64,000 nucleotides of DNA, from positions 1-64,000 of the forward strand of contig NZ_JBAXHI010000008.1 in NCBI RefSeq assembly GCF_037138995.1, written 5' to 3'. Origin of the DNA: Chlorohelix sp037138995. GTDB lineage: Bacteria > Chloroflexota > Chloroflexia > Chloroheliales > Chloroheliaceae. Made by a program: the position numbers and the translations under genes. A model generated the notes under the pieces. That model was not told the DNA's origin, did not search any database, and saw only the letters and a list, made by a program, of their open reading frames with translations. Below, piece by piece: positions 61,851-64,000 of the stretch (the stretch's first letter is position 1; every line of letters begins with the position of its first letter).

Positions 61851-62870
61851 ATGAACTTGGCAGGCACACCACAGCTTGATTTCGCCGAAATTGCTCGATT
61901 GGTGAATACCAATTACGGCGTGGAAGTATGGGGCGAGATTGAGGAATTGAACGAGCGGGACGGGCAGCGTGTTTTGAAATGCAATATTCTGGATGGTAAG
62001 CCTCTGATAGTGAGGCTGTGCGTGCCTATCCGCCGTTACGAAAGAGTGTTGTCCGATACTGGGGCTTTGCTGCGGTTGAGTCGGGGTGGGTTTCCAGTGC
62101 CACATTTGCGCCTGACGGTAAAGGGCGAGCGGATTTTCCAATGGCAAACGGGCTGCTGGGCGTATGTGCTGGATTATATCGAGGGCGAGCAGCCGGAAAT
62201 GGATTTGCCTACCCTTAATTATCTCGCCGGATTGCTCGCCGAAATTCATGATTTGGTACATACTACCGCCGAATATCCGGCATTGGTAAATTGGCTGGAA
62301 GAATTGCCTGTCAGTATTGAACGCGCCGAACGCTCCAGTTTGCATCCGCAATGGGGCAAAATTGCCCGCGAGGTGGCGGATAATTTGCGAAGCCTGCCAG
62401 ACCTGAGCGTTTTGCCGCTTGGCTTGATTCATACTGATGTGCATGAGGGCAATATGTTGCGTACCTCAGACGGTGAACTCTTCTTGATAGATTGGGAAGA
62501 TGCGGGTTTGGGGGAGATGGTTTTCGATATGGCGTTGGTGTTGGGCTGGAACTGTGTTTGGCCCAAAAACACTTTTATATCGCTGTTCGGTTCGCGTTTG
62601 CCAGACCGTTATGATTTTGATGAGGAATACAGCTGCGCTTTTCTGAGAGCCTACCAGAAAGTACGCAAGCTTGGTGAGCAAGAAGTGAACTTATTAGGGG
62701 CGGCAATTCGCTTTGTAATGGGATGGTTTGCGGCTCGCGATATTGAGCGTGAAATTATCTCCCCCGGTATCTCGGATGGGTTAGCAATCACCAATTGGGC
62801 GATAATGCGTAGTGTTACTCCACTTTGGGAGCGGAAACTAGCGCAGTGGGCGGTTGAAACTGCCGGATAA
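61851..62870 (+). CDS. Aminoglycoside phosphotransferase-fold (APH) kinase
   Basis: The 339-residue protein has an APH/choline-kinase fold. The catalytic loop is 'LGLIHTDVHEGNMLRTSDGE' (HxDxxxxN) and the metal-binding Asp is in 'LFLIDWEDAGLGEMVFDMAL'. The N-lobe is near 'LKCNILDGKPLIVRLCV' with a Lys that may bind ATP. These kinases phosphorylate small molecules (aminoglycosides, choline, homoserine, sugars). I chose ATG 61851, with AGGAGG 7 bases before it; the frame is open upstream. It starts 2 bases after the ATP-grasp stop, so it is in the same operon. Substrate is unknown. Confidence 0.88.
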   Translation: MNLAGTPQLDFAEIARLVNTNYGVEVWGEIEELNERDGQRVLKCNILDGKPLIVRLCVPIRRYERVLSDTGALLRLSRGGFPVPHLRLTVKGERIFQWQTGCWAYVLDYIEGEQPEMDLPTLNYLAGLLAEIHDLVHTTAEYPALVNWLEELPVSIERAERSSLHPQWGKIAREVADNLRSLPDLSVLPLGLIHTDVHEGNMLRTSDGELFLIDWEDAGLGEMVFDMALVLGWNCVWPKNTFISLFGSRLPDRYDFDEEYSCAFLRAYQKVRKLGEQEVNLLGAAIRFVMGWFAARDIEREIISPGISDGLAITNWAIMRSVTPLWERKLAQWAVETAG

Positions 62871-62946
62871 TACGCATATACCGTTGCAACCTCTATTGCT
62901 CTGATTATTATCTCTATCTCCCGATTAGGCTTTGGATTGTCAGAGA

Positions 62947-63660
62947 TTAAACCAAGCCGTTTTCACGGGCATAGATAATGGCTTGGATGCGGTCACGTAA
63001 ACCCAACCGGGATAAGATACTTGAAATATGGTTTTTGACCGTACCTTCACTGATGGAAAGAGAGCGAGCAATTTCGCCGTTGGAAAGCCCCTGTGAGGTT
63101 AGCTTTAACACTTCCAGTTCGCGGTCTGTCAATCCCGCATTAGTTGGAGTAGGGTTTTGCGAGGTAGGAGATTGAGAACGGTTGCTTGCTGAAGGATTGC
63201 TAAGAGAAGCCACAACTTTAAGCGCAACTGCAGGGTCAAGTTGGTAAATCCCATTGTGAGCGGCTATTACTGCCTGAGCTAGGTCGTTTTCTGGGATGGT
63301 TTTGAGCAAATAACCGCTGGCTCCCGCTCTCAAAGCGTCGATTACATATTCCTCATCATCAAAAGTAGTCAGCATCAAAATTTTACATGCTGGGAATTGG
63401 CGTTTGATTAGAACAGTAGCGGCTACTCCATCCATTACAGGCATCCGAACATCCATCAAAATAACATCGGGATTAAGTAAGCGGGTTTTTTCTAACGCTT
63501 CCTTACCATTAGCAGCCGTTCCGACCACTTCAATTCCAGCTTGCAAGCTAAGTAAAGAAGCAATACCCTCTCGCAACAAACGTTGGTCATCGGTTATTAG
63601 TAGCCGCACAGGTGAGTTTTGATTTGGAGATGAAGTAGCCACAGGTATAATTGTCCTCAA
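62947..63660 (-). CDS. NarL/LuxR-family response regulator
   Basis: The 237-residue regulator has a receiver ('RLLITDDQRLLREGIASLL', acceptor Asp in 'NPDVILMDVRMPVMDGVAA', 'LLKTIPENDLAQAVIAAHN') and a linker rich in Ser/Asn/Pro. A C-terminal LuxR helix-turn-helix follows ('LTDRELEVLKLTSQGLSNGE', 'ISEGTVKNHISSILSRLGL'). The start is a TTG at 63660 that overlaps the kinase stop in TTGA; a later start is possible. It acts with the kinase encoded immediately upstream (63657-64000). Confidence 0.93.
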   Translation of the reverse strand: MRTIIPVATSSPNQNSPVRLLITDDQRLLREGIASLLSLQAGIEVVGTAANGKEALEKTRLLNPDVILMDVRMPVMDGVAATVLIKRQFPACKILMLTTFDDEEYVIDALRAGASGYLLKTIPENDLAQAVIAAHNGIYQLDPAVALKVVASLSNPSASNRSQSPTSQNPTPTNAGLTDRELEVLKLTSQGLSNGEIARSLSISEGTVKNHISSILSRLGLRDRIQAIIYARENGLV

Positions 63661-64000
63661 GAATAAGCTAGGCTCTGTTGAGGTTTTTCCATAGAGGTTG
63701 CCGATATTTTACAGACCTTAGCGACCAGACGAGTTCCTTTTCCGGGCTGGCTATCCAGTAGAAATTCACCCTCGACGATTTCAAGGCGTTCCTGTAACCC
63801 CAGTAACCCGTAACCACTACTCTGCCCGGTTGACAAGTTTTGCAAATCAAATCCCTTACCGTTATCCTCAAGCGTTAGTTCAGCCACGTGTACATCAAAC
63901 TTCAATTGCAATCTAGCTCGACTAGCGTTGGAATGGCGTTGCACATTGGTTAGCCCTTCCTGTGCCACCCGATAAAGCACCATCAAAACCTGTTTTGAGA
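63657..64000 (-). CDS. NarL-type sensor histidine kinase, C-terminal part (runs off right edge)
   Basis: The frame is open to the window edge, and the translation runs from 'SKQVLMVLYRVAQEGLTNVQ' at the edge through 'RHSNASRARLQLK' and 'LTLEDNGKGFDLQ' to 'GYGLLGLQERLEIVEGEFLL'. These are the N, G1 and G2 boxes of the HATPase_c domain of NarL/DegS-type (HisKA_3) kinases. The HisKA_3 helix and sensor part lie outside. Its stop overlaps the response regulator start, so the two are coupled. Confidence 0.93.
   Translation of the reverse strand, partial: SKQVLMVLYRVAQEGLTNVQRHSNASRARLQLKFDVHVAELTLEDNGKGFDLQNLSTGQSSGYGLLGLQERLEIVEGEFLLDSQPGKGTRLVAKVCKISATSMEKPQQSLAYS

Noticed and set aside
61779..62444. 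221-codon open frame on the minus strand
   Set aside because: It lies fully inside the ATP-grasp and kinase genes; its protein has no sensible motif.
1..64000. CRISPR array, rRNA, prophage or intact transposase
   Set aside because: Looked for regular spaced repeats, rRNA cores, phage structural genes and transposase motifs; none were seen.

Overview
The window is a chromosomal stretch of a bacterium with mid-40s GC by eye. It reads as a phototrophic member of the Chloroflexota. The clearest pointer is a 2-vinyl bacteriochlorophyllide hydratase (bchF/bchV family, 36308-36775, minus). Supporting points are an aminoadipate (LysW-type) lysine pathway pair (homocitrate synthase and LysX, 57118-59179), many lipoproteins together with a MacAB-like exporter that has no TolC gene beside it, a mycothiol-type DinB-fold protein and a DUF2085 protein. 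The low GC and bchF make a 'Candidatus Chlorohelix'-like lineage possible, but this is inference; no marker here fixes the genus.

Layout. 1-6113: 5' part of recG running off the left edge, an M50B membrane peptidase, a TetR regulator, a DinB/MDMPI protein, a CHAD protein and an isochorismatase-family hydrolase, with two decayed genes between them (a LivF-type ABC ATPase and an FGGY sugar kinase). 6338-11068: co-directional run with a class III nucleotidyl cyclase, an ACT protein, a lipoprotein, a tail-anchored protein, a SAM methyltransferase and a GT4 glycosyltransferase. 11080-17264: housekeeping genes (thioesterase, pheA, HEAT protein, YjbQ, tRNA-Val, erpA-like, rbfA, MTA phosphorylase, DUF2085). 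17369-27350: a bactofilin-like gene with a 924-residue coiled-coil membrane protein, a macA-ATPase-permease operon and a FlgD-Ig lipoprotein. 27801-36157: exopolysaccharide-type sugar transferase followed by an epimerase remnant, a degenerate GGDEF-EAL protein, a 1459-residue TPR membrane protein and an orphan. 36308-50927: bchF with a palindromic upstream region, TPR protein, AI-2E-type permease, argD/lysJ aminotransferase, RDD and 2TM proteins, two stand-alone receivers, CPBP protease, metallo-beta-lactamase-fold protein, queG, lipoprotein, coaX and a truncated universal stress protein. 51038-59179: histidine kinase plus OmpR regulator, obg, primary sigma factor, lipoprotein, lysX and homocitrate synthase. 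59513-62870: four co-directional genes (small Tyr/Ser/Gly-rich lipoprotein, unknown protein, glutathionylspermidine-synthase-like ATP-grasp ligase, aminoglycoside-phosphotransferase-like kinase). 62947-64000: NarL-type regulator and the 3' part of its kinase, running off the right edge.

The best candidate for an undescribed system is the 59513-62870 module. It resembles the enterobacterial YgiB/YgiC and YjfM/YjfC pairs (lipoprotein plus ATP-grasp enzyme), with a novel third protein and a small-molecule-kinase fold added; a ligase that conjugates a phosphorylated or otherwise activated small molecule to the lipoprotein is a testable idea. Second are the paired palindromes in front of bchF and the bactofilin/coiled-coil pair. 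Four pseudogenes, two inverted-repeat elements and one repeated hairpin show past insertion and decay. I saw no CRISPR array, no intact transposase, no rRNA and no prophage.
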